The notes beneath the pieces are model-generated. The model was not told the origin of the DNA, ran no database searches, and was given only the letters and a program-made list of their open reading frames with translations. DNA of 64,000 nt from Humulus lupulus (lineage: Eukaryota; Streptophyta; Magnoliopsida; Rosales; Cannabaceae). Location of the stretch: NCBI RefSeq assembly GCF_963169125.1, contig NC_084797.1, positions 94,273,868 through 94,337,867 of the forward strand, read 5' to 3'. The translations under genes were made by a program, and so were the position numbers. Shown in pieces: positions 1-11,444 of this stretch (the stretch's first letter is position 1; each line of letters opens with the position of its first letter).

Positions 1-129
1 TAAAATAACTTTTAACACTAACCTGTTAGTGGACTTTATGATCACATTTATGTTCCAAGAACTTGATTAGCAAGTCTTGTACTATTTAAAAATACACAGT
101 GTAACAGTCTTGGTTACCTAGGGCGTTAC
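1..129 (+). repeat. 3' end of a Tekay-like gypsy LTR (edge remnant)
   Basis: This stretch resembles the last ~125 bases of the Tekay LTRs at 32860-32980 and 40141-40265: the shared words CTTGATTAGCAAGTCT, ACACAGTGT and a final GGGCGTTAC/GGGTGTTAC occur in the same order. No primer-binding site follows position 129, so it is the right end of a 3' LTR or a solo LTR whose left part lies outside the window. Orientation is +. Confidence 0.7.
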
Positions 130-513
130 CGTTTTTAATCCCAAAACAATTATATAACACTACATACATCATCGAGGCAGCATCTAAACATCAAATCCAA
201 GTCTCAAATTACATTTGAAGAATTAGGGCAAAAAATCCCATTTTCTCAAAAATCTGAAAATCAAACTCAATTCTCCAGTTTTTTAGTTAAAAACTAAGCG
301 GTAAATCCATTCCTAAATATGTTTCTATCATCGATACACTCATCTAAACAACCTAGGATCATCAATTTATTAAAAATATTCAAAACCCCCAAATTCTCAA
401 GAACAGATGAGGATCATTAAAACTATGGCTTACCTCTCTGAATTTCGAACCCTACTTGGTGATGTATCTAGTAGTTGTCTAATCCTCCAGGAATTTCGAA
501 TTTGGTTGAGAGA
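130..513 (-). repeat. LTR-like fragment, left half of the Tat target
   Basis: No gene is visible. Read on the minus strand, the splice-like wording (a short exon-like run then GGTAAG near 430) and the overall layout resemble the U5/leader part of the gypsy LTRs at 31300 and 38700. It continues at 13513 once the Tat element is removed, so both pieces formed one minus-oriented LTR-like sequence before the insertion. Positions 509-513 (AGAGA) are the left target duplication. Confidence 0.4.
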
Positions 514-794
514 TGTGGATGCTCAAAATTCCACGCTTGTGACAGGTCCAAAACACGCACATTTGGGTCTCTGCCACTGAAAGGGCCTCGCGTAGCTGGG
601 CACGCCTTGCCCAGGCCAGTGGCTTGCGAGCCTGTGGAATCCCAGAAGACCTTGCAATGCCTCGCCCATGTCACTAGGGCCTTGCACAGGGTGGTCCTGC
701 CTCGCCTCGGCCGTGTCACCAAGGCCTCGCGAGGGATGGCCTAGCCTCACCTCGGTCGTGTCACCAGGGCCTCTAGAGACCACTGTCTCACGCC

Positions 795-1138
795 CATCTC
801 CCTTCAGCGCACCCAGCGAGGGCCTTGCGAGACCATTGTCTCGCGCCTCGCACAGCGTGCAGTGCCTCACATCTCGCGTCCATCTCCCTTCGGCGCACCC
901 ACGGAGGGCCACGCGAGACCAATTTCTCGCGCCTGGCACAACGTGCGGTGCCTCACGTCTCGCACCCGTCTCCCTTCGGCACACCCAGCGAAGCCCTCGC
1001 GAGACCATTGTCTCACGCCTCGCACAGCATGTAGCACCTCATGCCTCGCGCCCATCTCCCTTCGGCGCACCCAGCGAGGGCCTCATGAGACCATTGTCTT
1101 GCACTTTGCACAGCATGCAACGCCTCACATCTCGTGCC
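795..1138 (+). repeat. four 86-bp tandem repeats in the 5' LTR
   Basis: The anchor word CATCTCCCTT (CGTCTCCCTT in copy 3) starts at 795, 881, 967 and 1053, exactly 86 bases apart. Each unit contains GGCGCACCCAGCGAGG, a CTCGCGAGAC-like palindrome, and the run CTCGCACAGC. The same four-copy array is present in the 3' LTR at 12301-12644. Confidence 0.95.
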
Positions 1139-1805
1139 CTAGGGGTGGCGTCTTGCGCACCAACGGGACCCTCTCTAGGGGAAGCATCTTGCGCACCAAC
1201 ATGCACCTCGCTAGGGGTGGCGTCTCGCGTGCATGGTAGCGTGTCGCGAGACAAGCCAACTTCACTTGGTCATGCCTACTCCACTAATGTGGTCATGGAT
1301 TGTCACATGAGCCTCATGCCATAAGAAAGGACAAGTTCCCCAAGAAGACAAGCATCTCGCGGAGGTAGCCGCATCCTTAGGGGGCTCGCGAGACATGACC
1401 TATGCAAGGCGTCTCGCGTCCTTAGGGGCCTCATGAGACATGGCCTCTCTAAGACGTCTCACGCCGCATATATAGCAAGCCTCACAGTGATTCGAGGCGC
1501 AGTCAGAAGAGGTACAAAGCACACTTACAAACCAAAAGGAAGTAGAGTACGGAGACAAGGCCCACGCCGGACAAGTAGTGGTTGTACAAATATGGTACCT
1601 GTTGTGGTCCTCACAAGCCAGTCTGTAACAATCGTACTGGGCAAGTAGTAAAGGCACAATCAAGTATTAAAGTGGAGGTGCTCCCACAGACTCTGACCAT
1701 GTACTGAAGCCGACACCACTACACCTGATACCACTCTCCTGACACCGTACTTGCGTACAATCTGGTCCCCTGGGCCACAATGTATCAAGGGCCATTAGAG
1801 CCCAC

Positions 1806-1812
1806 TATAAAA
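1806..1812 (+). promoter_or_regulatory. TATA box of the Tat 5' LTR
   Basis: TATAAAA in the context CCCACTATAAAAGGAATT lies ~200 bases before the LTR end, a normal place for an LTR core promoter. The identical box is at 13299-13305 in the 3' LTR. Confidence 0.75.
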
Positions 1813-2017
1813 GGAATTCCACATTGACATGGAAGGGGGTTGGTTGGAAAAAACACTATAGCACTACACCATAAAAAAATACAAGTTCATTTCACCATTT
1901 TCTTTCTGCAACTATTCTTTGAGTTTTTGATTAGATATTTGAAGTTTTTCATTGATAAGCTCTATATTTCAATTCTTCTAATTTAACTTGGTTGACGAGT
2001 TCTCACCGTCAACAGTT

Positions 2018-2035
2018 TGGCGCCATCTGTGGGAA
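2018..2035 (+). other. primer-binding site of the Tat element
   Basis: TGGCGCCATCTGTGGGAA lies 3 bases after the 5' LTR end. It starts with TGG, the complement of tRNA CCA ends, as reverse-transcription priming sites do. This wording is common in Tat-type plant elements; I did not assign the tRNA. Confidence 0.7.
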
Positions 2036-2104
2036 GGATAGATTGCAAGTCACTATTCTTCCGTCGATTCCGATAAGAAAAAAATGCCGTGATGTTCGAA
2101 ACGG

Positions 2105-4135
2105 TTGAGAGAGTCATGCGAGCTGGAGGTCCATCTTGACGGAGATCACCTAAAAGCCTCCATGAGGGATTCTCCTTCACCCGCAAACATGGAGGCCCCA
2201 AGGGATCCTGAGGTTCCCGGAGATGAAAAGGAGGCCTCGTCCCCGGCGGTCCCACCTGAGGAGGATCGTCCAAGGTCGGCGGCTGCCCCAGCAAGGGGTG
2301 CCGGTGAGTTCCTGCCTCCAAGACCGCCGTAGGTGCCAAACTCCGATCGGCAGGATCAAGTCCCCTCGGCGCGCCGGGCTGACTAGCACCCTCGGGTCCA
2401 CTCCATGAGCTCGAGTTCTTAGTCTCAATTCTACGAAGATGACATAAGAGAACTTCACTGCAAGAATCAGAGGCTAGAAACCACCCTGGAAAACATGCAA
2501 GAGGTGCTGAATGGCCTGTTGCAAGGGAGATCACACGTGACACTCCATAAGCGGAAAGAGAGAGGCCAGGAAGGGGTAGAAACCACCGTCCCAGTAGATG
2601 ATGGATGAACCCAACTCTCCACTAGTAACACCCCCCGGACGAAGCAACATGAACGTCCTGGACCACCGAAGCAGCCCCAGAGGCGAGGGCCGAAGACCAA
2701 CGCTGCCCCTCGTAACGATGTCGAGATTACCTCAAAGAGAGCACTCTCAGATTTACGAGAAGAACTCAACAAAAAGAGGGTGGGTAAAAGGACCACACCC
2801 CCTGTGGCGCCCCGGGAAGGCAAAGGAAAGGGCGATCCTAACCCATCCACGCTGAGAGACTCCTTGAACAAGAGGAGGCAAGACCTGGACACAGAAATAA
2901 GAAGCCTACGAAGCAAAATCATCACCGCCTCTGGATGTCAAACCTTTGAGGATGAGTTCGACCATGAGTCGCCCTTCGTATAGGAGATCCAGGCCATCCG
3001 ACTTTCGGTCAACTTCAAGGAGCACCATATGACTCCTTACGAAGGAAGCACAGATCCGAAATACCATCTGGATACATTTAACGACCTGATGAAGCTGAGG
3101 GGAATTAGTAGCGGGGCCAGATGTCATTGCTTCACTGTCACATTGAAAGGACCTGCGTCCAAATGGTTCAAAAGACTCAGACCAGGGTCCATCAGATCTT
3201 GGCAGCAGCTTTCCGATGAATTCCTCCAGCAACACCACGCCGTGCGGGACTACACGGTGCCAGGCACCAGCCTCGCCAACGTGAAGCAAGGAGAAAACGA
3301 GAGTCGAAAGAGCTACATTCACAAGTTTAATATGGAGGTAGCAAAAGTAGGGAGCTTGACCCGTAGAGAGCTAAAAATGGCCATAACAGCCGGATTGCGC
3401 CCGGGAAGCATGTTGTGGGATAACATGCTCAAGAGGGAGGTCACAGACTTGGATGATTTCTACGAGCGAGCGCAAAATTATATTCACGTGGAGGATGGTC
3501 ATGAAAGCCTCAAAGCCAGAAAAGGTCGGTCGCCTCCAAAACCCTCAATCTGAGAAAGCCAAAGTGGTGCAATGAAGAAGATGGTCTCTGAGGGAACGAG
3601 AGATGATTGACCCCGGAAGCATCAACGCCCTGATGAGCGCAGACAAGGCCCCTACACCTTTTATACTGACCTCACCCATGCGAGAGAGCATATTTTCATT
3701 ACGAACGAAAAACAGGTCCCTTTTAGGAGGCCCCCGCCAATGAAAAAAGACCGGTCTAAAAAAGACCCCAGCAAGTATTGTCAATATCACAAAGATATCG
3801 GCCACACCACTGTGGAATGCAACCATTTGAAGGTGGAAATCGAGGAGCTCATCCGCAGGGGACATTTGGGCTAATACGTACGCAATGAGAACCAAAGGCC
3901 AGAAGAAGGAGCATCCCCACCGAGGGCGCGAGAGGTGGCCCCAGAAGTGCAAGGAGAGGTCAGGCCCATCTTTGGAGGACCTAGATTCGAGGACGAATCA
4001 AGGAAGGGATGAGACAGATATGTTAGGGAGGCCAGACGAAGTCCACCACCATGCGTCTTAAGTCTGGAGCAACGCCCCCCAAAGAGTTTTAAGGGCGAAA
4101 ATGACTCAATAACCTTCATTGAAGAAGATGCCCGG
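2105..4135 (+). pseudogene. gag: Tat gag (capsid and zinc finger), stops in frame
   Basis: One reading frame carries the whole gag but is cut by in-frame stops (about 2330, 2382, 2420, 2606, 2981, 3551 and near 3873). The N-terminal part is charged and has a coiled-coil-like run (LHCKNQRLETTLENMQEV). At 3029-3553 the Retrotrans_gag-like capsid core is open for 174 codons (DPKYHLDTFNDLMKL, KGPASKWFKRL, SIRSWQQLSDEF). A CX2HX4HX4C zinc finger, YCQYHKDIGHTTVEC, follows at about 3776-3820 and is typical of Tat gag. Gag packages the element RNA into particles. It shares its frame with the protease and RT downstream, so it was expressed as one gag-pol polyprotein. The start at 2105 is the first ATG of this frame seen in the track and is uncertain. 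Confidence 0.85.
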
Positions 4136-4822
4136 GGTGTACACTTCCCCCATAATGACCCCGAAGTGTTGACTGTCCAGCTTGCTAACATGAGGGTGCA
4201 TCAGGTCTTGGTGGATAACGAAAGCTCTATGGACATCTTATATCGCCCAGCTCTGGAGAAGATGGGACTAAACATCCGACACCTAAAGCCTTGCAATACT
4301 TCTTTGTATGGATTTACGAGAGATTCGATACAGCCCCTTGAGGCAATCGAGTTAGCCCTCACTATGGGAGAACCACCCAGACAAACCACCACAATGGCAA
4401 ACTTTGTTGTGGTAGATTGCACCTCAGCCTTCAATGCGGCATTAAGGAGACCATCCCTAAGAGAATTAAAGGCGGTAACTTCTGTATACCACTTAGCTAT
4501 GAAATTCCCGACTCCCGGGGGAATAGCATGCATGAAAGGAGAACAGAAGGAAGCGAGAAAATGTTATAACACATCCCTCCGCATAGCCACAAAGCCATCA
4601 GCGCCTATGGCCATGGTTGTGCATGAAGGCACGAACCCACACGAATTAGACCCACGAGTCATAGAAGAGCCCAGAGCTGAACCAGTAGAGGAATTGGAGG
4701 AAGTAACGGTCATGAATGAGTCGTTGAAAAAGTTGAAGGTAGAAAGAAACCTTGTAGGTGACATGAAGGAGAAGCTAGTAGAGTTCTAAAAAGCCAACCT
4801 CGACGTATTCTCCTGGAGTCAC
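4136..4822 (+). pseudogene. Tat aspartic protease, active site altered
   Basis: An open stretch of 207 codons from 4166 contains VLVDNESSMDILY. In the family this active-site loop reads D-N/S/T-G; here the glycine codon at 4220-4222 is GAA (glutamate), a G-to-A change that should abolish cleavage. The protease would cut the gag-pol chain into capsid, RT and integrase. The region after about 4560 is an acidic linker to RT (GTNPHELDPRVIEEP). Frame is unchanged from gag and continues into RT after one stop at 4787-4789. Confidence 0.8.
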
Positions 4823-5917
4823 GAGGATATGATAGGGATTGACCCAGCAGTCATATGCCACCATTTGAACATCGACCCGAAAGCAAGGCCGGTGAGGCAG
4901 AAAAGGAGAGCGCTGGACCAAGAGAGATACGCAGCCCTAAAAGAGGAGGTTGACAACTTGAAGGCGAACAGGTTCATTCGAGAGGCATTTTACCCACTAT
5001 GGGTATCAAACCCAGTGCTAGTCCCGAAGCCCAACGGAAAATGAAGGACTTGTGTGGATTTTACCAGCCTCAACAAGGCCTGACCTAAGGACAGCTTCCC
5101 GCTTCCTAGGATACACCAGTTGGTAGATGCCACAGTGGGGCACGAGCTAATTAGCTTCATGGACGCATATTTTGGGTATAACCAAATATCCATGAACCCT
5201 GTTGATGAGGAGCACACTTCGTTCATAACAGACAAGGGGTTGTATTTCTATAAAGTGATGCCCTTTGGTTTAAAAAATGCAGGTGCCACTTATCAAAGGT
5301 TTGTGAACAAAATGTTCGCAAATCAAATAGGAAGGAACTTGGAAGTATACGTGGACGATATGCTGGTGAAGACAAAGAAGGCGGAGGAGCTCACCATCGA
5401 CCTCATGGAAATGTTCAACACCCTTCGAAGGTATAAAATGAAGCTGAATCCACTTAAATGCACCTTCGAAGTTTCGTCAGGAAAATTCCTGGGTTTCATG
5501 GTGAATTCCCGAGGCATCAAGGCTAATCCTGAAAAAATCAAGGCCTTGCTGGAAATGAGCCCACCAGGAAGCAAAAAAGAGGTGCAATGCTTAACGGGGG
5601 GAGTGGCAGCCCTCAATAGGTTCATCTCTAGATCTACTGACAAATGCCTCCCTTTCTTCAACATCCTAAAAGGGAACAAAAAGTTCGCTTGGGATGATGA
5701 ATGCCAGGATGCCTTCACCAAGCTAAAGGAACACCTTGGAAAGCCACCCCTTTTGGCCAAGCCAGAAAAAGGGGAGAGGTTGTATTTGTATCTAGTTGTA
5801 TCGGAGCATGCCATAAGCGCCGCCTTGATCAAGGGGGAAAAGAAGCACCAGCAACCTGTCTACTATGTGAGTAAACGGTTAGTAAACGCAAAAACCCAGT
5901 ACCCGGAAATAAGAAGT
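4823..5917 (+). pseudogene. Tat reverse transcriptase and start of RNase H
   Basis: The frame of gag continues. Typical RT blocks are present: [34 protein letters not shown], then a stop in place of tryptophan (TGA at 5042-5044) and a second TGA near 5083, then LISFMDAYFGYNQISMNP, MPFGLKNAGATYQRF and the catalytic YVDD at 5348-5359 (YVDDMLVK). The RT connection to RNase H follows (KCTFEVSSGKFLGFMVNSRGI, then a run to LIKGEKKHQQPVYYVSKRL). RT copies element RNA to DNA in cytoplasmic particles. The motif is intact but the two stops and a frameshift just before 5918 kill the product. Confidence 0.9.
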
Positions 5918-6660
5918 TAGCATATGCCCTGATAGTGGCTTCTCGAAAGTTGAGGCTCTATTTTCATGCTCATGCGATTGAGGTTCTCACCAACACCCCC
6001 TGCGTCAAGTCTTGCACAAGCCGGAGACTTCGAGAAGATTGTTAAAATGGTCGATTGAATTGAGTTAGTTCGACATCACTTACACCCCAAGGACCTCAAT
6101 CGACGGGCAGGTACTTGCAGACTTTATAGTCGAGTTTGCATACCGACCCCAAGAGGAGGGGGAAATAAAGGAGACCGAACCGGCGCATGAAGAGGAAAGG
6201 CACCCTGAAGAATGGAGCCTCCATGTAGATGGGGCGTCTAACGAAGGGGGAGTCGGCGCTGGCATAGTGATGATGGAACCTGAAGGGCACAAGATGTATT
6301 GTGCCCTAAGGTTTAGATTCGAAGCTTCCAATAACTAGGCAGAATATGAGGCGATGTTGGCCGGCCTGCGGCTATGTAAGTAGTTAAAGGTATCCCACTT
6401 GCATGTCTTTAGTGACTCACAGTTGGTAGTGTTTCAATTGAAGGGCGAATACTAAGCTACAGGTCCCAAGATGGCTGCATACCTCACCAAGGTGAAGGAG
6501 TATTTGGATCAGTTCAAAAAATACATGATAGAACAGATCCCCAGGGAGCAGAACACAAACGCAGATGCACTCACGAAACTCGCCTCCACACGAGATGAAG
6601 ACACGCTTTAGTCCATACCGGTCGAATATCTCCCCAAGCCAAGCATAGCAGAAGAAAGGA
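5918..6660 (+). pseudogene. Tat RNase H C-terminus and second (archaeal-type) RNase H
   Basis: A frameshift near 5910 moves the reading to other frames. KLAYALIVASRKLRLYF ends the normal RNase H. From about 6195 a second RNase H domain is readable: EWSLHVDGASNEGGVGAG, then AEYEAMLAGLRL, then FSDSQLVV, and IPREQNTNADALTKLAS near 6540-6590, giving the D, E and D metal ligands. A second RNase H of this type is a hallmark of the Tat clade. Stops at about 6336, 6380, 6453 and 6609 break it. Confidence 0.85.
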
Positions 6661-7924
6661 TCAACACGGTCAAGAGCTCTGAGGAGTCATGGTTTGCACC
6701 CATTTGGAGGTACTTAAATGACGGGACATTAACTTTGGATAAAAAAGAGGCTCGCAGACTGATTTACAGAGCCACCCAGTACACCCTAGTAGATGGAACC
6801 TTGTATAAGAGAGGCTTCTCTACCCCGCTCCTACAATGCGTATATAAGGGAGAGGCATCAAATTTTTTACAATAGATACACGAAGGCAAATGTGGAAACC
6901 ATGCTGGGTGGCGGTCCACGGCAAAAAAGGCCATCCGCCAAGGGTATTATTGGCCTACCATGGAGAAGGACGCGAGCGACTTCGCGAGAAGGTGTGACAA
7001 GTGCTAGAGACATGCGAATTACCCCCGACAGTCGCAAAATGAGCTGGTGAGCATGACCAATCCATGGCCCTTCGCTGTGTGGGGGATTGAATTGATAGGG
7101 GCACTGCCAACAGGAAGAAGATGAGCTAAGTATGTGGTGGTAGCAGTCAACTATTTCACTAAGTGGGTGGAAGCGGAGCCTTTAGTCAACATAACGCCTA
7201 AGCAGATCACCACCTTTGTTAACAAATATATTGTTTGCAGGTTCAGAGTACCTTACAAGATCATCTTCGACAATGGAACGCAATTTGAAGGAGGGATGTT
7301 CCAGGACTACAAATGCAAAAGGAATTAGGAGGAGTTTCTCCGCAGTAGTACATCCCCAAGCCAATGGGCAAGTAGAGGCCATCAACAAGATCCTGAAAAG
7401 GAACTTGAAAACTAAGTTGGAAAAGTTGAAAGGTGCCTAGGTCGAGGAACTCCCAAATGTGCTCTGGGCCTACCGGGCCACACCTCGTTCCACCACTGGG
7501 GAGACACCTTTCACCTTGGCCTACGGTTGCAAGGTTGTCCTTCTAATAGAAATGAATGTTAACTCCATCTGCACGCAAGCATATGATGACCAGGCTAACA
7601 TCACAGCGTTGGTCGGGAACTTGGACCTGCTGGAAGCCAAGAGGGAAAGGGCACAACTAAGACTTGCCACATATCAGCAACGGGCAGCTAGGTATTACAA
7701 TTCAAGGGTGCGAGAGAGAAAGTTCAGGGTAGGAGATTTAGTACTGAGGAAGGTACTCCCCAACACGCGGGACCCGGGGGCGGGGGTACTGGGGGCGAAC
7801 TGGGAAGGACCCTACCAGGTCGCTCAGTGCATACCACCAAACACCTACAAACTGGCCCCGCATGGATAACACCATTATACCTCAGGCGTGGAATGCGGAG
7901 CACCTCAGGAAATACCACCAGTGA
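6661..7924 (+). pseudogene. Tat integrase, frameshifted and catalytic Asp lost
   Basis: The HHCC zinc region is recognisable (IHEGKCGNHAGWRS, YYWPTMEKDASDFARRCDKC at about 6870-7010). The catalytic core starts VVAVNYFTKWVEAEPL from 7134; the family has VVAVDYFTKW, so the first catalytic aspartate is asparagine (AAC at 7149-7151). IIFDNGTQF follows with the second aspartate. A frameshift near 7320 moves the rest to another frame: VVHPQANGQVEAIN, LWAYRATPRSTTGETPF, then the C-terminal domain KFRVGDLVLRKV. A last frameshift or indel near 7868 leaves the usual ending AWNAEHLRKYHQ and the stop at 7922-7924. Confidence 0.88.
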
Positions 7925-9022
7925 GACTTCTACACCCATGCAAAGAAGACCTATGTTTAGTTTATTCCCTGTTATGTTGATTTAGTAAGTAGGAATTAAA
8001 GAAGCTATCTGGGTAACCTCCTAATTAGATGTAACCCTTCCATATGTATATCATTGCAACCCGCACGCTATGAATGAAACTGTTCGCCACTCTACATGTC
8101 ATTCTTCTTCCATATAGCACCCACCAAAGTCCCTGCTGAAATAAATTTCACCAGACACTTGTGGGATGGGGGGGGGGGGGGTAGGACAGGAGGAAAAACA
8201 TACGGAAAACAGGAGGATCCTAAAAAGGACTCCTCATATCAGAGGGAACCTAAAAAGGACCCTGTATCAGGAGGATCCTAAAAGTGGACCCCTCATATCA
8301 GAGGGAACCTAAAAAGGACCCTCTATCAGGAGGATCCTAAAAGGACCCCTTATATCAGGGCCTTAAACGAGGTCCTTATAGAAAAGAAAAAATGTGTGAT
8401 GAACCCTAACAAATAGGGAGAAGACCTGTCAAGGCATCTCTTGAGTTCACAAGGATTAGCTACCCTTTTGAACATCAAGGAGGCCAAAAGGTCTTACAAA
8501 AAAAAAACAAACTTCCAAATAAAGGCAGATGCTCCCGCAAAGGGAAAGGCCTCATAAAGAGCACCCAACAATAAGCCTAGAGCGGCTACCAGCCGTCTAG
8601 CCAAAAAGGGTCCTAAAAGAGACCCGTGCAAAAATAGTACTATGAATATTGACGAGAAGGACGCTTCTCGCAAGAAAAAAATAAGCGCACGCAAAAATAT
8701 ATAAAAGGATAGCTAGAGCCCAAGGGGTCAATATATCCTTATAAGAACAATCAAGAGGCACCAAAAAAGTTGAACCCTTTCACATGGGCTCCAAAGGACC
8801 TTTAGCCTGATAAATAAAAAAAGGGGAACCTACCGAACCCCATCATACGGGCTCAAAAAGACCTCAAACACAGAGTGATAAAAGATGAATAATCGCATAT
8901 ATATATAAAGAGGGTTTTGGTAACATAACAAGATTTAAAAAAAAAATATTATTACAAGCACAATAATGCTCGAACGAGCATGCAGCCACGGACTAACTGG
9001 CAAAAATTATGAAATGACAATC
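7925..9022. other. non-coding spacer between Tat integrase and antisense gene
   Basis: No convincing coding sequence. It contains a run of 14 G at 8168-8181, the repeat array at 8211-8365, and A-rich text with recurring AAAAGGACC/GGATCCTAAAA words up to about 8860. The end of the + strand mRNA coding part (7924) and the end of the antisense gene (about 9023) face each other across it, so it may hold both 3' ends. Confidence 0.6.
8211..8365 (+). repeat. 58/59-bp tandem repeats with GGATCC
   Basis: The unit begins AGGAGGATCCTAAAA at 8211, 8269 and 8328 (spacings 58 and 59) and contains CCTCATATCAGAGGGAACC. About 2.5 copies are present; the last is shortened. Confidence 0.9.
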
Positions 9023-11444
9023 TCAAGGCCTCCTGCCACGGGCATTCCACCCAGCCGCGCGGGCAACGACGTGCTCACCAAAGGAGGAGAAATCGAAGTT
9101 AGGATCCTGCCTCCATACGCCATAAAGGGCACGCTCTATGGACCTATACTTGATAGCTACCCTTTCCGCCTCTAAGGAAGCAACCCTCCCCTACGATGCA
9201 GCTGCAGCAGCCTTAGCATCCTCAAGTTCGGCCTCTAAGGAGGCGACCCTCTCCTGCGACGCAGCCGCAGTAGCCTTGGCACCCTGGAGTTCAGCCTCTA
9301 AGCTGGTGACCCTTTCCTGCAACATTGTGGCCTTGGCAATCGCCCTCTTCTTCTTTTTTGACGAGGCAGAAATTTTTGCCAAGGCCTTCTCTAGCTTAGA
9401 CCTGGTTTCAGCGAGCTCCCTCTCGAGCTCCTGGACCTAAACCGCAAGACGGTCCCTCTCGGCATTCGACGTGGAATGGTTGTCAGCTGAGTCGGTAAAC
9501 TGCTTAGCCACTATATAGGTCTGCATAAGAAAAATAACAACAACAATGATAAGTAACAAAAAAAAGAATAAAAAGAGATAAGGCCGACATAAGATGCATG
9601 AACTCACCCAAGCAGCGGAGCGTGTAAGAGTCTCCCCAAGATCCGACATAGCAAAACTCCCGAGACCATTCCAATCAGCTTCAGGGAGGTCTGAGGCGAT
9701 CTGGACATACCACCGGTAGTAAGAGGCCGCCATACGGCCCACCTAGGGTGCCCCTTCTGAGCCAAGGGTACTTGGCTGAGTAAGGACAGACGACCCGCTC
9801 GCCGAAATAGGAGGGGCGCAGAAAGATCGAAAAACTGGCCCCTCGGCAGATCAGGAGGGGGTGCAGGAAGATCGAGAAAGTAAGCTTCCGATGGACCGGG
9901 GTCGAGGGGAGCCTAAGGAAAAGCATCAAAGTCCTCAAGATAAGGGAAAATGAAATGTCTCGGTATGGCCTGTTGATCCTGGAAGTGGGAAGCCATGTCA
10001 GGGTCTAGAGGGGCAAGAGGAGGGCATCCCCCGAGGGACGAAGACAGCTGGTGAGGTTGCCCGTGTCCAAGGGAGACTCCCTCTGGCACGCGCTCAGCCT
10101 CACCTTCATCCGAGTGATGCTCAGCCGAAGCAGCCTTTGTCTTCTTTGACCTGGGAATAATCCACAACAACCCAGGATCCGAAACCGGGGACAGCTTGTG
10201 AAAGTTGAGTTTTTCCACAGTGAATAGGTATGTAGCCCTTTTCTCGGCAGGGTTAGCATTGATGAGTGTATTCATCGTGTCCGCCTCCGACCCAATAACT
10301 CCAGGATGGCAAAATGCTCTGCATGATTCACACAATTGTCGACACAAACATTAGTTATAAAAGAGTAAGTTTCGAAAAGAAAAGAAAAAATGTGGCTTGG
10401 AGTACTTACTAGGAGCAGAACAAAAGTGCTCACTAACAGAAATGGGGCCCTGTATAAAGAAAAAGTCTTGCTTCCAGGACCCAGGGTTGGACACAGCACC
10501 TTCTATCAAGGGGACTGAAGTATTGGCTTTTTGCAGGAAATAAAAGCACTTGGACTTAGGAGAGGGCATGAGATTGTATAGGAAATGTACCTCTTAGGTC
10601 GTAGGAGCACGACGGATAAGTTCCATAAATGCAATGAAGAGGCAGCTCAAGGTCAGCCAACTGTTGGGTGCCAGCTGAAGGGTGAGGTCAAAATAGTTGA
10701 GAATCGAGACGAAGAACGGGTGTAATGGGATTGTACCACCCGCCTTCAGGATATGCTCGCTCATAGCCACGTAGCCCGGCACTTGTCCGAAGGAACGTAT
10801 AATGCGTTTTCCGGAGGAACACGGTAGTTCCCTATTATTTCCATCAATTTATTTTCAGACACATGGGACACTGGGGAGGATGCCAATAGGGGGGTCATGT
10901 CCGGGTCATTAGCAGCCACCTATCATCACCCTCTCTTCGGCATGTCTGCAAAACCAAAAGAAAAAGGTGAGGAGAAGACAAAACACTTTACCCTCCATTT
11001 TTTCTTCCTAGCAAGAGTCTTCCATCAAGGAACCGGCTGCGAAAGCGCTAAACTAAGGAAGATCGAAAATAAGGGCTGAGGAGAAGACGGGACGACCCCA
11101 TGATAGTCATTAGGAAAGAATGGGCTAGGAGGCTCAGGCAGGAGATGTCCCTCCATAAACTCCAACTCCATCTGCAAATCTAAAAGGGTCACCCTAAGGT
11201 TCGCTACATGGTCGCTAAGGTCAAGGGGGAAAGGTACTCCATCTCCTCTCAACACCGAGTCAATTTCGCTCTCTACCACCCAAATTTTACGCCTAAGTTC
11301 AGCCATATGCTCAAGGTGGAAAATACGGGCCTGCCTTAAGGTGTCATGGTCACGGTAAGGATTTTCCTCAGGGGACTCTGAGTCTAAAGACAAGTGAACA
11401 AACTCGACCCCAGGAGGAATGTCGAACGAACCTTCACCTGCCAT
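9023..11444 (-). pseudogene. antisense gene of the Tat element, Transposase_28-like with coiled-coil tail
   Basis: Read on the minus strand from ATG at 11444. A 139-residue acidic first exon (MAGEGSFDIPPGVEF...) has helical text such as ARIFHLEHMAELRRKIWVVE. From about 10945 a domain resembling Pfam Transposase_28 ('putative gypsy type transposon') appears: EHILKAGGTIPLHPFFVSIL, LQLAPNSWLTL, then SKCFYFLQKANTSV and GSWKQDFFFIQGP. One in-frame TAA (10591-10593) interrupts it. Two clean GT...AG introns restore the frame: 10409-10317 (93 nt, GTAAGT donor) and 9607-9521 (87 nt, GTGAGT donor, TTATGCAG acceptor). The C-terminus is a coiled coil with repeats ERVTSLEAEL / ERVASLEAEL and ends WRQDPNFDFSSFGEH before TGA at 9023-9025. 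A frameshift near 9810 and stops near 9915, 9745, 9437 and 9191 show decay. Role unknown; similar antisense ORFs are known in some Tat elements. Joining of exon 1 is unresolved. Confidence 0.7.

Larger units (their letters stand above)
514..2014 (+). repeat. 5' LTR of the Tat element
   Basis: It begins TGTGGATGCTCAAAATTCCA and ends CTCACCGTCAACA, matching the copy at 12065-13507 along its length. The first ~900 bases are CpG-rich with many CTCGCGAG-type words and hold four 86-bp tandem repeats. The second part is AT-richer, with a TATA box at 1806-1812 and the transcription start and leader presumably downstream. Many differences between the two LTRs are C/T or G/A at CG sites (for example CTCATGAG here against CTCGCGAG in the 3' copy), as expected from deamination of methylated cytosine. 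Confidence 0.93.

Noticed and set aside
795..1138. 86-bp array considered as CRISPR or satellite
   Set aside because: Units are contiguous without spacers and occur only in the two LTRs of one element.
1983..2925. Minus-strand ORFs of 186 and 152 codons opposite Tat gag
   Set aside because: Mirror frames of the GC-rich gag start; the + strand carries the recognised protein.
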